Shown: piece after piece, positions 55,688 to 64,000 of the stretch
How the letters are laid out: each line of letters starts with the position of its first letter
Numbering within the stretch: position 1 is the first letter of the stretch
NCBI GenBank assembly: GCA_964632505.1
Contig: CAZWCE010000006.1
Span: 213,029-277,028 of the forward strand
Direction: 5' to 3'
Source: CAZWCE01 sp964632505
Lineage (GTDB): Bacteria > Planctomycetota > Planctomycetia > Pirellulales > Thermoguttaceae
Length of the DNA stretch: 64,000 nucleotides
The notes under the pieces: generated by a model
Seen by the model: only the letters and a program-made list of their open reading frames with translations
Databases searched by the model: none
What the model was told of the DNA's origin: nothing
Translations under genes and position numbers: made by a program

Positions 55688-56830
55688 ATGACTTCCGATT
55701 CCACGTCCACCTCGCGGATGTCGCCTCCCAGGGTCGTCTTGCGCGTCGTAGTCATTCTGTTGCTGGCCTACCTCGCGAAGCTCTATCTCTTCGACCGTAG
55801 GGATCCCTCGCAAGAAGAAGGGCAAATGATCCATCTCGCCGGCGAGACGATGGGAACCACCTTCAATATCAAGTTTCCGGCTTACCCCGAAGGGCTTTCG
55901 CCCGACGAACTTCATGCCGATCTCGAACAAGAACTCGGCAAGATCAACCGGCTCATGTCGACCTACGATCCTAATTCGGAGATTTCCCGCTTCAACGATT
56001 CGCGGGAGACTTCCTGGTTTCCCGTTTCCTCGGAGACGGCGGAGGTGGTCGCGTTGGCGCTGGAGGTCGGTCGCTTGACCGGCGGGGCCCTGGATGTGAC
56101 GATCGCGCCGTTGGTGAACCGGTGGAGCTTCGGGCCGGACAAGTATCGACTGGAGGAATTGCCTCCGGCCGAGGAGCTGGAGTCGCTCCGAGAACGGGTC
56201 GATTTTACCAAGCTCCAGGTCAGACGCGATCCCCCGGCGCTGAAGAAGGAACTGCCGGAATTGGTGGTCGACCTTTCAGCGGTCGCCAAGGGCTACGCCG
56301 TGGATCGTCTCGCCGATATACTCGAGGGGTTCCAAATCGAGAGTTTCATGGTCGAGGTGGGGGGAGAAGTGCGCGTGGGTGCTTCGAAACCGGAAGGCGG
56401 TCGGTGGAAGATCGGCCTCGAGATCCCGGATTCCCAAAGCCGCGATCTGCAAAATGTTCTGGAACTGGAACATCGGGCGATGGCCACCAGCGGCGACTAT
56501 CGCAACTTCATCGTAATCGGCGATCGGCGATTCAGTCACCTGATCGATCCGCGCACCGGCTATCCGACCGAGTACGTTCCCGGCAATGTTTCGCCGCATG
56601 GGGATGTCCGAAGGTTGGGGTCGGTAGCGGTGCTCGATGAGCACTGTGCCCGGGCCGATGCCCTGGCGACCGGGCTTTTCGTGCTCGGACTCGAAGAAGG
56701 GCTACAATTGGCCGATGAAAACGACCTTTGCGTGCTCTTTATCGTGCGAAGCGGCGGGGAGGAAGAGGGAGTGAGTCGGGAGTATCCCTCGAAAGCGTTT
56801 CGGCAATGGCAAGAAGGCGGTCGGCGCTGA
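55688..56830 (+). CDS. apbE: FAD:protein FMN transferase
   Basis: 380 residues. Membrane-anchored (VVLRVVVILLLAYLAKLYLF) ApbE that links FMN through phosphate to Thr of NqrB and NqrC. GETMGTTFNIKF, STYDPNSEISRFN, VDLSAVAKGYAVD, MATSGDYRNF, HLIDPRTGYP and ADALATGLFVLG are all present. AGGAGG precedes the ATG. Its place after nqrF is normal; the hairpin in between may lower its expression relative to nqrA-F. Confidence 0.95.
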   Translation: MTSDSTSTSRMSPPRVVLRVVVILLLAYLAKLYLFDRRDPSQEEGQMIHLAGETMGTTFNIKFPAYPEGLSPDELHADLEQELGKINRLMSTYDPNSEISRFNDSRETSWFPVSSETAEVVALALEVGRLTGGALDVTIAPLVNRWSFGPDKYRLEELPPAEELESLRERVDFTKLQVRRDPPALKKELPELVVDLSAVAKGYAVDRLADILEGFQIESFMVEVGGEVRVGASKPEGGRWKIGLEIPDSQSRDLQNVLELEHRAMATSGDYRNFIVIGDRRFSHLIDPRTGYPTEYVPGNVSPHGDVRRLGSVAVLDEHCARADALATGLFVLGLEEGLQLADENDLCVLFIVRSGGEEEGVSREYPSKAFRQWQEGGRR

Positions 56831-56847
56831 CTGTGCTTTTCGAGCCG

Positions 56848-59037
56848 TTACACTTCGGCCGATTCCTTCTCGTATCGGAAGACGGTCGTGGGAATGCTCT
56901 TGTGCTCGACGATGTTGAACATCGTTCCGAGGGAATCCATCGTTTCCTGCACTTGCTGCTCGTCGAGTTCCGTCGCCCAGAGGAGCTTGATGGCGTTGCT
57001 GCAATTGCCTTTTTCGATCTCTTCGATCGAAGGAAGGGTGGCGACGATCGTCCCGAAATAGCAGAGCTTCCGGAGAGTGAGATAGGCCACCAAGAAGTCG
57101 GCCTGGCGACCGGACTGAAACTTCAGGTAGGTCTCGTAGGTGTTCTGCCCTTGTTTTAAGGCCCCGAGCAACTGGAGTTCCACGATCGGATGGAGCGAGA
57201 ACGACTGGCCTATCAGGGCGCTTTCATCGGCGATCTTCGTTTCCTCGGTATGAGCGTCGATCACCTGTGTGATGCGCTTGCAGATGGTTCCGTCGCTACG
57301 GAGGATCTCCTTGGGTAACGTCTTGGCTCCCCGCGCCAGTTCCCCGACCCCGTCGAGAATCAGGTCCATCAGATCCGACGACATCTCGATGCGCTCCTTG
57401 CGGAGATAATCGAGCAAGGTTTCCAACCCATGGGCGAGGGAGGCGGAGTCGTCGGCGCCGAGCATGGTGAAATTGCCTTTGGCGGCATGCAATCGCCGGA
57501 AAGCATCCTTCATCAGTTCGAGATTCTCGGAATCGTTCTCCAGCGTGATCAGGACATCTTGCAGCTCGATGATCCCGCGTCCGAGCTCGTCGACCAGCGC
57601 GGCGGCATCGTTTTCGCTGATATGGGATGTCGCTTTCGCTGATCGATTCGTGGTCGATTCACCGTCGCCTTCCGACGGAGTGCCGGAAGCCGCATCGGAC
57701 AGGTCTTCCGTCGAACGAGGCGATGTGATTTCACTCGCGCTGAGTTCGACGATGGAATCGGAATTCAGATCGTAGGAGTCGGGCTGACTCTGGAAATTGT
57801 GAACGTCCCCGGTCGCCAGCTCGACAAGATAATCAACATCGACGGTCAGTCCCACTCGGCCGCCGCTGATGATGCAGGTTCCGGCGACGCCCTGGGCGGC
57901 CTGGCCGAACATGCTCGTCTCCAGGGGAACGTTCACCAGCTTCTGCGGCGAAAGAAACTCGCTGACGGTGACGGCGATCCGCTCCTGTTTGCCTTCCAGG
58001 ATGACCACCGGGACCACGTTTTCCTTTTCTTGGTCGGTGGGGGTGCCGCCGAGAAGTTGCTGCAGATCGAACAGCGGCAGGGTCTCGTCGAGATACTTGA
58101 TGAAGTGATCCTGTTCCATGGTGGAGCAGATTTCACCGGGATCGACTCCCTGCAAACTGACCACTTTCTCGATCGCCAATGCGTAAAGACTCTTGCCTCC
58201 TCGAACGATCAAGGCGTCGATGATGTTCACGGCCCTTAGCTTGGGAATGATCAGTCGAAAGGTGGTTCCCTTGCCGGGGTGACTTTCGATCTGCAGGCTT
58301 CCATCGAATTCCTGGAGCATGTTCCGGACGATATCCAATCCGACGCCGCGTCCGGAGGTGTCGGTCGCTTCTTCCCGCGTGGAAAATCCGGAATGGCATA
58401 AGATATCGACCAGATCCTTGCCGTCGCCCAACTGGTGGAACCCCCGCTCGATCGCTTTCTGGACGACCTTCTCCCGATCGATGCCCCGGCCGTCGTCCCG
58501 AACGATCAGTTCGGTGTGGTTTTCATGCTCGATCGCCTTCAAAAGAATGGTCGCTTTTTGCGGCTTGCCCTGTTGGGCCCGTTCCATGGCCGTCTCGATT
58601 CCATGATCGGCGGCATTTCGGAGAATATGCAATAGAGGTTCGACGATGCGTTCGGCGAGGGCCTTGTCGATCAGGACCTTCTCGCCTTCGAGTTGGAGGT
58701 CGATCTCCTTCTGAAGATTGCGGCTCAGATCGCGAACCGGGCGGCGGAAGAGCCGGAAGGTTTCCCCGACTTCGACCATACGAATCGCCATGACCAAATC
58801 GTGGAGATCCTGGCTGATGCGTCGCGAGGATTCGTCGGCCGCCTTGACCGTCTGGAGATTGTTGTCGCTGATGACCTTGTGCTGCGCGACCGCCTCGACC
58901 ATCTCCCGCTGAAGTTCATGGAGCGAGGAACTGGTGATGATGACTTCACCGGCGAGACTGAGCAACTTGTCCAGGTGCTCCAGTCGGACCATCATTCGGT
59001 TGACGGATCTCTGCTTGTTTTGCGATACTTCAGACAT
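56848..59037 (-). CDS. CheA-type histidine kinase with permuted domains
   Basis: 729 residues. Domain order by eye: P3 dimerisation helices (about 15-90), HATPase P4 (N box HILRNAADHGIE at 137-148, DDGRGID 181-187, GRGVGLDIV 229-237), CheW-like P5 (about 268-410), acidic/Ser linker (420-475), then an Hpt domain with the phospho-acceptor region RRLHAAKGN (His517), and finally a P2-like CheY-docking module (about 633-710: YLTLRKLCYFGTI, PSIEEIEKG). In ordinary CheA the Hpt and P2 come first. ATG overlaps the end of the response regulator gene by 8 bases, so they form one operon. Confidence 0.85.
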   Translation of the reverse strand: MSEVSQNKQRSVNRMMVRLEHLDKLLSLAGEVIITSSSLHELQREMVEAVAQHKVISDNNLQTVKAADESSRRISQDLHDLVMAIRMVEVGETFRLFRRPVRDLSRNLQKEIDLQLEGEKVLIDKALAERIVEPLLHILRNAADHGIETAMERAQQGKPQKATILLKAIEHENHTELIVRDDGRGIDREKVVQKAIERGFHQLGDGKDLVDILCHSGFSTREEATDTSGRGVGLDIVRNMLQEFDGSLQIESHPGKGTTFRLIIPKLRAVNIIDALIVRGGKSLYALAIEKVVSLQGVDPGEICSTMEQDHFIKYLDETLPLFDLQQLLGGTPTDQEKENVVPVVILEGKQERIAVTVSEFLSPQKLVNVPLETSMFGQAAQGVAGTCIISGGRVGLTVDVDYLVELATGDVHNFQSQPDSYDLNSDSIVELSASEITSPRSTEDLSDAASGTPSEGDGESTTNRSAKATSHISENDAAALVDELGRGIIELQDVLITLENDSENLELMKDAFRRLHAAKGNFTMLGADDSASLAHGLETLLDYLRKERIEMSSDLMDLILDGVGELARGAKTLPKEILRSDGTICKRITQVIDAHTEETKIADESALIGQSFSLHPIVELQLLGALKQGQNTYETYLKFQSGRQADFLVAYLTLRKLCYFGTIVATLPSIEEIEKGNCSNAIKLLWATELDEQQVQETMDSLGTMFNIVEHKSIPTTVFRYEKESAEV

Positions 59038-59443
59038 TTTGCATCACTCTCCCGATGACCTGGGCGGTCATTTCTTTGTCGAACGGCTTGGGCATGAAGT
59101 CGTCGGCTCCCAGTTTCAATCCCCGAATGACGTTGTTCGCATCGCTTTCGGTCGAGACCAGCACGAAGGGAGTGCCGTCGTACCATTCTTCCTGTTGGAG
59201 TCGGTAGCAAAGTTCGAATCCATCCATGATCGGCATGCTGATGTCTGAGAAGATCAAATGCAGCTCGTCGATGCGTTTTTCGATCTGCGAGAGGGCTTCC
59301 TTTCCGTTTCGGGCTTCCTCGACTTGGAAGTCGAACTCCTCTAAAAGATTCCGGAAGATGCGGCGGGTGGGATCGGAATCGTCGACCACCAGCGCCTGGG
59401 GGGCGGATGGAAGGAGGGTTCGCAGGTAAGCGGTGTGGTCCAT
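59030..59443 (-). CDS. CheY-like response regulator (receiver domain only)
   Basis: 137 residues. Acidic pair Asp21/Asp22 (VVDDSD), phospho-acceptor Asp67 (FSDISMP), the switch Ser/Thr in LVSTES and the Lys in MPKPFD are present. No output domain; an N-terminal extension of about 14 residues precedes the fold. Upstream of and overlapping the permuted CheA, which is presumably its kinase. Confidence 0.93.
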   Translation of the reverse strand: MDHTAYLRTLLPSAPQALVVDDSDPTRRIFRNLLEEFDFQVEEARNGKEALSQIEKRIDELHLIFSDISMPIMDGFELCYRLQQEEWYDGTPFVLVSTESDANNVIRGLKLGADDFMPKPFDKEMTAQVIGRVMQNV

Positions 59444-59946
59444 GACAAAAATTCCATATTAAGGGGGTGTTCTATCGGCGGTTCCACTAGTTGTGAATGT
59501 CAATGGTGATGAATCGTTTTCCAGAAAATGCCGGAAAAGGAAAAACAATTTATGTATGTTTCCCATGCCTTCTGGTGTCCAAGCAGAGATGCGTTGATGG
59601 GGGGCTTTCAACGGGCGATCAAGGAGGTGGGCTCAAGGCGGGAAGGTCCGGCAGTCTTTGTTATCTACGTCGTGATGGGGGGATAGGCAAGAAAGGGTAT
59701 GGCGAATGAATTCCTTTCTCAAAAAAAAGAAATCGCAAGCGAATATCTTCAACGCTTATGCCGATTATAATAGTAATATGTTTTACATGACCTTAATCAT
59801 GGGCGAGATGAGCCCTCGATTTTTCCGTCTTTCTTCTTTTGGGGAAAGTGATTACAATTTAAATCCCGTCATGGAAGGCTTTCCCCTCCAGTCGTGGGAA
59901 GAGCTCTCCCGGATTTCTCTTGCATGATTGATGTATTCCGATTGAA
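59444..59946. other. Intergenic region between cheY (minus) and the DUF1573 gene (plus)
   Basis: About 500 bases. Short open frames exist (59497-59709, 59706-59927) but have no recognisable motif or good ribosome site. A TATAAT occurs at 59766-59771 without a clear -35. A TTGACA on the minus strand about 60 bases before cheY has no well-spaced -10. Confidence 0.4.
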
Positions 59947-61728
59947 ATGAAAAGCAATCTCATATTTCTTTTTCTGCTGATGCTCTTTCTTTCCATCCCG
60001 CATTCTGCCAATGCGCAGCAATGGGCGATGAAAATGTTCCAAGAGAAAGAATACGACTTTGGTCGCGTTGCTTTGGGGAGCGATGTGGAGCATCGTTTCA
60101 AATTCCAGAATATCTATGAAGAAGATGTGCATGTCGCCTCGGTTCGGTCCTCCTGCGGATGCACAAGTGTTTCGGTAACGAATCCTCTCCTGAAGACTTG
60201 GGAAACGTCCGAAATCGTCGCCAAGCTCAACACCTCCGGCCAGTTCACCCGGGAAAAAGAGGCGACCATTACGGTGGTGTTCGATCAACCCATTCGGGCG
60301 GAAGTGCAATTGCACGTGGAATCGTACATCCGGCCGGATGTGGTTTTGGATCCCGGCGTCGTCAACTTCGGGGCGATCTCCGAAGGCAAACAGGTTACGA
60401 AGCATCTCCAGCTTCACTACGCCGGCCGAAACGACTGGGGATTGATCGACATTCGTCGCAACAATCCTAACATTCACGTTCGCGCCACTCAGACCCATCG
60501 CGGGAACGGGAAGGTCTCCTACGATATCGAAGTCACGTTGCAGGAAGACGCTCCGATCGGGTACGTCAACGATTACATCACCTTCATCACGAATGATCCG
60601 AACCAGGAAGCTTCCCAGGTCGTTTTGCCGGCGAAAGGGTTGGTCCGTTCCCCCTTGCTGGCCAAACCGTCGCCGTTGATGATCGGCCAACTCTCTCCGG
60701 GCGAACAGGTGACCAAGAACTTGATCCTCCAGAGCGAAACACCGTTTCGAATCGAGGAGATGAATTCTTCCGATCCCAGGTTGCAATTCCGAGAGTCGGG
60801 GAATTCGCGGAAGATTCACGTCGTCCCGGTGACCTTTCATGCGAACGAACGGACCGGCAAGATCACTTCGCGAATTTACGTTCGCACCGATTTGGACGCC
60901 AAGGATGTTCTCGAGATCGATGTGACCGGCCGCGTGTTTGCCAGTGAGGAACCATCCGGGGATCAGCCTTTGATCCAGGAGCAAAAGGCCCTGCAGGAAG
61001 TGGCGCCTCCCCCCTCGCCGAAATCGCATATTCCCAAGCGCCGTGACAAGCTGGCTCAACCCGACCAAACCGAAGTCAGCAAGACGACCTCTTCCCCCAA
61101 ACGTCCTTCTTCCGGTTCGTTCGACTGGTCGGTCGTGGAGAATCAGAGTCGAGGGGAGATCGGCTTTTCGAAAACACTCGATCATGCCTCGTTGCCATTC
61201 CGGAAATTGGGAGAGAAGAAGCCGGTCGCGGAAAGTGAACTCCAGGCGCTCGTATCGAAAGAGCCGAGCCATAGGATCGTCCGTGAGGAGGCGTCCGAGA
61301 AGGCGCCGGCGTTGTTGAAAATGGAATCGGACGAGCTCACGATCGAACCGCTCCCCGCCGATTTATCCGAAACGGAGAAAGAGAGAATTCCCCCGGGGTT
61401 GCCGATCGCTCGTTTACCGCGATCGAGGATTCCCAGCTTGAAACAGTTGAAACAGTTGGAAAAAGAATCGCCCGACTCTCTTGAATCTTCGCCGAACGAC
61501 GAGCCGGTTCCTCTGGTGGCGATGAAAGAAAGCGGGGCGTCGACGCCGACGCCGTTGCAACCTCCGGCCCTCTCCCGGCAGGGAGAGACGGAAGAAGTCG
61601 CGTCGAAATCGGAGCCCGGGCTTCGGTCGGAATCGTCCACCGCCGAAACGAAAACGGCTCCCCGTTTGTTCGGCCCGACCATTCCTTCGGAGGGATGGAC
61701 GGGAGTCGACTCCTCCCCCGCCGAGTGA
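59947..61728 (+). CDS. Exported DUF1573-repeat protein with disordered C-terminus
   Basis: 593 residues. Signal peptide (LIFLFLLMLFLSIPHSANA), then DUF1573-type immunoglobulin-like repeats: EYDFGRVALGSDVEHRFKF and SSCGCTSVSV, followed by a second (VNFGAISEGKQVTKHLQL) and third (IGQLSPGEQVTKNLIL). From about 335 the protein is Pro/Ser/Glu-rich and likely disordered. Typical of planctomycete surface or periplasmic proteins; function unknown. Confidence 0.82.
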   Translation: MKSNLIFLFLLMLFLSIPHSANAQQWAMKMFQEKEYDFGRVALGSDVEHRFKFQNIYEEDVHVASVRSSCGCTSVSVTNPLLKTWETSEIVAKLNTSGQFTREKEATITVVFDQPIRAEVQLHVESYIRPDVVLDPGVVNFGAISEGKQVTKHLQLHYAGRNDWGLIDIRRNNPNIHVRATQTHRGNGKVSYDIEVTLQEDAPIGYVNDYITFITNDPNQEASQVVLPAKGLVRSPLLAKPSPLMIGQLSPGEQVTKNLILQSETPFRIEEMNSSDPRLQFRESGNSRKIHVVPVTFHANERTGKITSRIYVRTDLDAKDVLEIDVTGRVFASEEPSGDQPLIQEQKALQEVAPPPSPKSHIPKRRDKLAQPDQTEVSKTTSSPKRPSSGSFDWSVVENQSRGEIGFSKTLDHASLPFRKLGEKKPVAESELQALVSKEPSHRIVREEASEKAPALLKMESDELTIEPLPADLSETEKERIPPGLPIARLPRSRIPSLKQLKQLEKESPDSLESSPNDEPVPLVAMKESGASTPTPLQPPALSRQGETEEVASKSEPGLRSESSTAETKTAPRLFGPTIPSEGWTGVDSSPAE

Positions 61729-61758
61729 GGATTCTCGGTCCAACATCACGATGATAGC

Positions 61759-62241
61759 TCATGGGGGATTCGTTGGGGATTCCTCCTCGCCGAGCCAACC
61801 TCTCAGGAAACGGCAGGCCTTCTCATAGATGCCCGGCTGTTGACTTTCTCTCGGGCCGGCGATATTCAGGACCCTGATTTGCTGCTGTTCGATCCACTGA
61901 GCGAGGGGATCGTCTTGAGAGGTGTCATCGAGGACGATCAAGCGATAAGGCTTCTGGTGCTTCACGGCGAGCTGCTGGGTCAGCGCCGTTCCTCCGACCA
62001 GCGGCGGCACGTACAAGATCAACGTTCCATCGGAATCGACAATGTTCTTTTCGGTCCTCGCGGCGTACTTCTTGCTTCGGGTTTCTTTGAGCGCGTACTT
62101 CTTCGAGAGGGGGCCGTCCTCGGCGAGTCGTCCTTTCGGGCACCATCCGCCATGGGGGATCCCCAGCCCAATGGCCGTATCGAGGGCCGCGCGGTCGACC
62201 CCGGTTTGCCCCCCCGAGACGATCGTCAGTTTCTGCTTCAC
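61759..62241 (-). CDS. Putative molybdenum-cofactor-carrier-like (SLOG fold) protein
   Basis: 160 residues. Opening TIVSGGQTGVDRAALDTA and GIPHGGWCPKGRLAEDG, plus GTLILYVPPLVGGTALT, are signatures of the SLOG/YpsA-type family annotated as putative molybdenum carriers. Ligand in this organism unknown. Minus strand, 50 bases downstream of nfo. Confidence 0.82.
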   Translation of the reverse strand: MKQKLTIVSGGQTGVDRAALDTAIGLGIPHGGWCPKGRLAEDGPLSKKYALKETRSKKYAARTEKNIVDSDGTLILYVPPLVGGTALTQQLAVKHQKPYRLIVLDDTSQDDPLAQWIEQQQIRVLNIAGPRESQQPGIYEKACRFLRGWLGEEESPTNPP

Positions 62242-62291
62242 GTTTTTTCTGCTCCTGTATCTGCGCGTCGACGTATGTGAGATCGTGATGA

Positions 62292-63161
62292 CTACTTAGA
62301 GACTCTCCGCAACCGGCGGAGGTTCAGCGCATCGGAGTCCTCCTCTTCGCCGTTTTCATTCTTGATGATTTCCTTAGGTGTTTCCATGTACATCGGGATG
62401 CGTTTGAAACGACGGTCGCTCAGGAGATGGCCGAATGCTTCGAGCTTGAGATGACCTTCGCCGATATGGTCATGCCGATCGACGCGACTCCCCAATTCGG
62501 ATTTGCTGCCATTCAAATGGAACGCGCGGAGATGTTCCAAACCGATCACTTCGTCGAGTTCTTTCATGGTGTCGTGGTATTCTTTTGCGGAAGCGAAGGG
62601 ATATCCCGCGGCGAAGACATGGCATGTATCGAAGCAAACTCCGATACGTTCGGGGACGTCGCATCGCTGAAGTAACCAGGCGAGCTGCTCGAATTTCCAT
62701 CCCAGGGAAGTTCCTTGCCCGGCGGTCGTTTCCAGGAGAATGCCGCTGGAAGTCCCCTTGACGTTTTTGAGAACCCGATTGACGGCTCGGATGACGCGGG
62801 CGAGTCCTTCTTCCTCGGAACCGGAAGTATAAGAACCCGGATGGATGACCAACCAGGGGATTTCAAGCATCGCGGTCCGTTGCAGCTCCACCTCCAACGC
62901 TTCCAACGATTTTTCGTAGAGCGACTCCTTCGGCGAAGCGACATTGATCAGGTAGGAATCGTGCACCAGCGGGTGTGAGAGGTTGTGATCGACCAGACCT
63001 TGTTTGAAGGCTTCGATCTCTTTTTCTTCCAGAGTTCGAGCCTTCCACTGATTTCGGCTCTTGGTGAAAATTTGCAGGCAGTCGAGCCCCCGTTCGGAAG
63101 CACGTTCGACGGCTTGGTGCACGCCACCAGCGATGGAAATATGAGCTCCCAGAATCGACAT
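62292..63161 (-). CDS. nfo: Endonuclease IV (deoxyribonuclease IV)
   Basis: 289 residues; cuts DNA at abasic sites. The three-zinc ligand set is visible in VHDSYLINVAS, IHPGSYTSG, LETTAGQG, CFDTCHVFAAGY, AFHLNGSK, RVDRHDHIGEG and METP. Start gives MSILGAHISIAGG, normal for the family. A short charged tail (NENGEEEDSDALNLRRLRRVSK) extends the C-terminus. Confidence 0.95.
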   Translation of the reverse strand: MSILGAHISIAGGVHQAVERASERGLDCLQIFTKSRNQWKARTLEEKEIEAFKQGLVDHNLSHPLVHDSYLINVASPKESLYEKSLEALEVELQRTAMLEIPWLVIHPGSYTSGSEEEGLARVIRAVNRVLKNVKGTSSGILLETTAGQGTSLGWKFEQLAWLLQRCDVPERIGVCFDTCHVFAAGYPFASAKEYHDTMKELDEVIGLEHLRAFHLNGSKSELGSRVDRHDHIGEGHLKLEAFGHLLSDRRFKRIPMYMETPKEIIKNENGEEEDSDALNLRRLRRVSK

Positions 63162-63360
63162 GGCATTCCTTTGGCTTCGGTTCGAGATGCGAACCTGTTG
63201 ACGTTGTGATACCCGGCCGACCGATCTTCAGGGAGAAACGGATGCAACCGAGGCATGGAGGATTCATCCCCTTTTTTATGGGGTGTCCTATGTTAAAATC
63301 AAAATACGGATAACGCCGATATTATACCCTTCCGACGCCAAGAGAAAACCACGGGCGCTG

Positions 63361-63972
63361 ATGATGACGCCGCCGACACCGATTCCGATCACCTCGCTCG
63401 ACGACCCGAGGGTTGCTTCTTATCGAAATCTTCGAGACCGTACCTTAAGAGGTGAAAACCTGTTCATTGCCGAGGGAGATCTCGTCACTCGACGCTTGCT
63501 CGAGAGCGATTTCGAGGTCGAATCGGTCTTCGCCATCGACCGCTATCTGGAGCGGGTGCCCGCATCGATCTTGCAAAAGGTGCCCGTTTATGTCGCTCCG
63601 CGGCGTATAATGCTCGAGATCGTCGGTTTCCCTTTTCATCGGGGGATATTGGCGGTCGGGAAACGGGGAAAAATCCTTTCGCTGGAAGATGTTCTCCGCA
63701 TGAAAGGCATGGACGAGAAATCCTTTTGGGTCGTCCTGCCAAAGGTCACGCTGGCCGACAATCTCGGCACCATTCTCCGCTCGGCCGCCGCGATGGGGAC
63801 CGATGGCGTGCTGCTGGGGCCGGGAAGTTGCGATCCTTTTTCCCGTCGGGTATTGCGGCTCTCCATGGGCGGCTCGCTCCAAGTGCCGATCGTTCGGGTG
63901 GAGGATCTTCCGCAGGCGGTGAAGAAGATGAAGCGGGAATATCATTTGGTTGCAACCTCCGTTGCGCGCTAG
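63361..63972 (+). CDS. SpoU/TrmH-family RNA methyltransferase, apparently cut short
   Basis: 203 residues from the ATG at 63361. The N-terminal substrate-binding part (RGENLFIAEGDLVTRRLLES) and SPOUT motif 1 (LPKVTLADNLGTILRSAAAMG, here shown as ADNLGTILRSAAAMG) are normal. A TAG at 63970-63972 ends the frame before the remaining ~60 residues that hold motifs 2 and 3 (the SAM-binding knot). No reading through the last 28 bases clearly restores it. Either a frameshift/pseudogene or a sequencing error near the window end. Confidence 0.7.
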   Translation: MMTPPTPIPITSLDDPRVASYRNLRDRTLRGENLFIAEGDLVTRRLLESDFEVESVFAIDRYLERVPASILQKVPVYVAPRRIMLEIVGFPFHRGILAVGKRGKILSLEDVLRMKGMDEKSFWVVLPKVTLADNLGTILRSAAAMGTDGVLLGPGSCDPFSRRVLRLSMGGSLQVPIVRVEDLPQAVKKMKREYHLVATSVAR

Positions 63973-64000
63973 CGCAGACTGTGTATTTTGCTCAGAGTAC

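Noticed and set aside
59195..59225. GTTCGAATC resembling a tRNA T-loop
   Set aside because: It lies inside the cheY coding region and no cloverleaf can be formed around it.

Overview
The window looks like chromosome from a planctomycete (Planctomycetota, probably a Pirellulales-type lineage). This rests on gene families seen here: exported dihaem proteins that resemble the hydrazine synthase alpha subunit, exported PQQ-type beta-propellers, sulfatases, a DUF1080 (3-keto-glycoside hydrolase) protein, Tat-exported Gfo/Idh/MocA oxidoreductase, DUF1573, NqrA-F plus ApbE, and a eukaryote-like Ser/Thr kinase. The lineage is inferred; there is no rRNA or tRNA gene, and no CRISPR array or insertion sequence was seen.

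Layout. 1-3937: the start of an exported protein leaving the window on the minus strand, then dxr and rseP, overlapping. 4032-6215: an exported HZS-alpha-like dihaem protein, with a 105-bp dispersed repeat just upstream. 6677-12915: a plus-strand sugar catabolism run (SMP-30 lactonase, NupG-like transporter with an EF-hand loop, SDR, Tat-exported cupin isomerase, LyxK-like kinase). 13006-16939: minus-strand gatCAB and rpmB. 17275-19506: a secreted unknown, an NYN-domain protein and a small unknown.

19584-35192 is an accessory locus for exported carbohydrate chemistry: two sulfatases, a 1093-residue HZS-like dihaem protein fused to a SUMF1 domain that lacks the FGE cysteine pair, two long PQQ propellers with a methyltransferase-like N-terminus, a Gfo/Idh/MocA oxidoreductase and a 3-keto-disaccharide hydrolase. 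Together they suggest (inference) desulfation plus oxidation-assisted cleavage of a sulfated glycan outside the cytoplasm.

35397-48456: small membrane protein, Ser/Thr kinase, hemB, polyphosphate genes ppk and ppx, second copy of the dispersed repeat, a ROK kinase fused to an Mth938-like domain, a HAD phosphatase/mutase and a TPR protein with a glycosyltransferase-like C-terminus. 49294-56830: a complete nqrABCDEF operon with apbE behind a hairpin; the flavin transferase would load FMN on NqrB and NqrC. 56848-59443: cheY and a CheA whose modules are permuted (P3-P4-P5 first, then Hpt and a P2-like domain). 59947-63972: DUF1573 protein, a SLOG-type molybdenum-cofactor-carrier-like protein, endonuclease IV, and a SpoU methyltransferase gene that stops before its SAM-binding knot.

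Best candidates for something undescribed: the permuted CheA, the structured 105-106 bp repeat pair placed upstream of minus-strand genes, the ROK-Mth938 fusion, and the exported methyltransferase-like/PQQ and HZS/SUMF1 fusions in the sulfatase locus.
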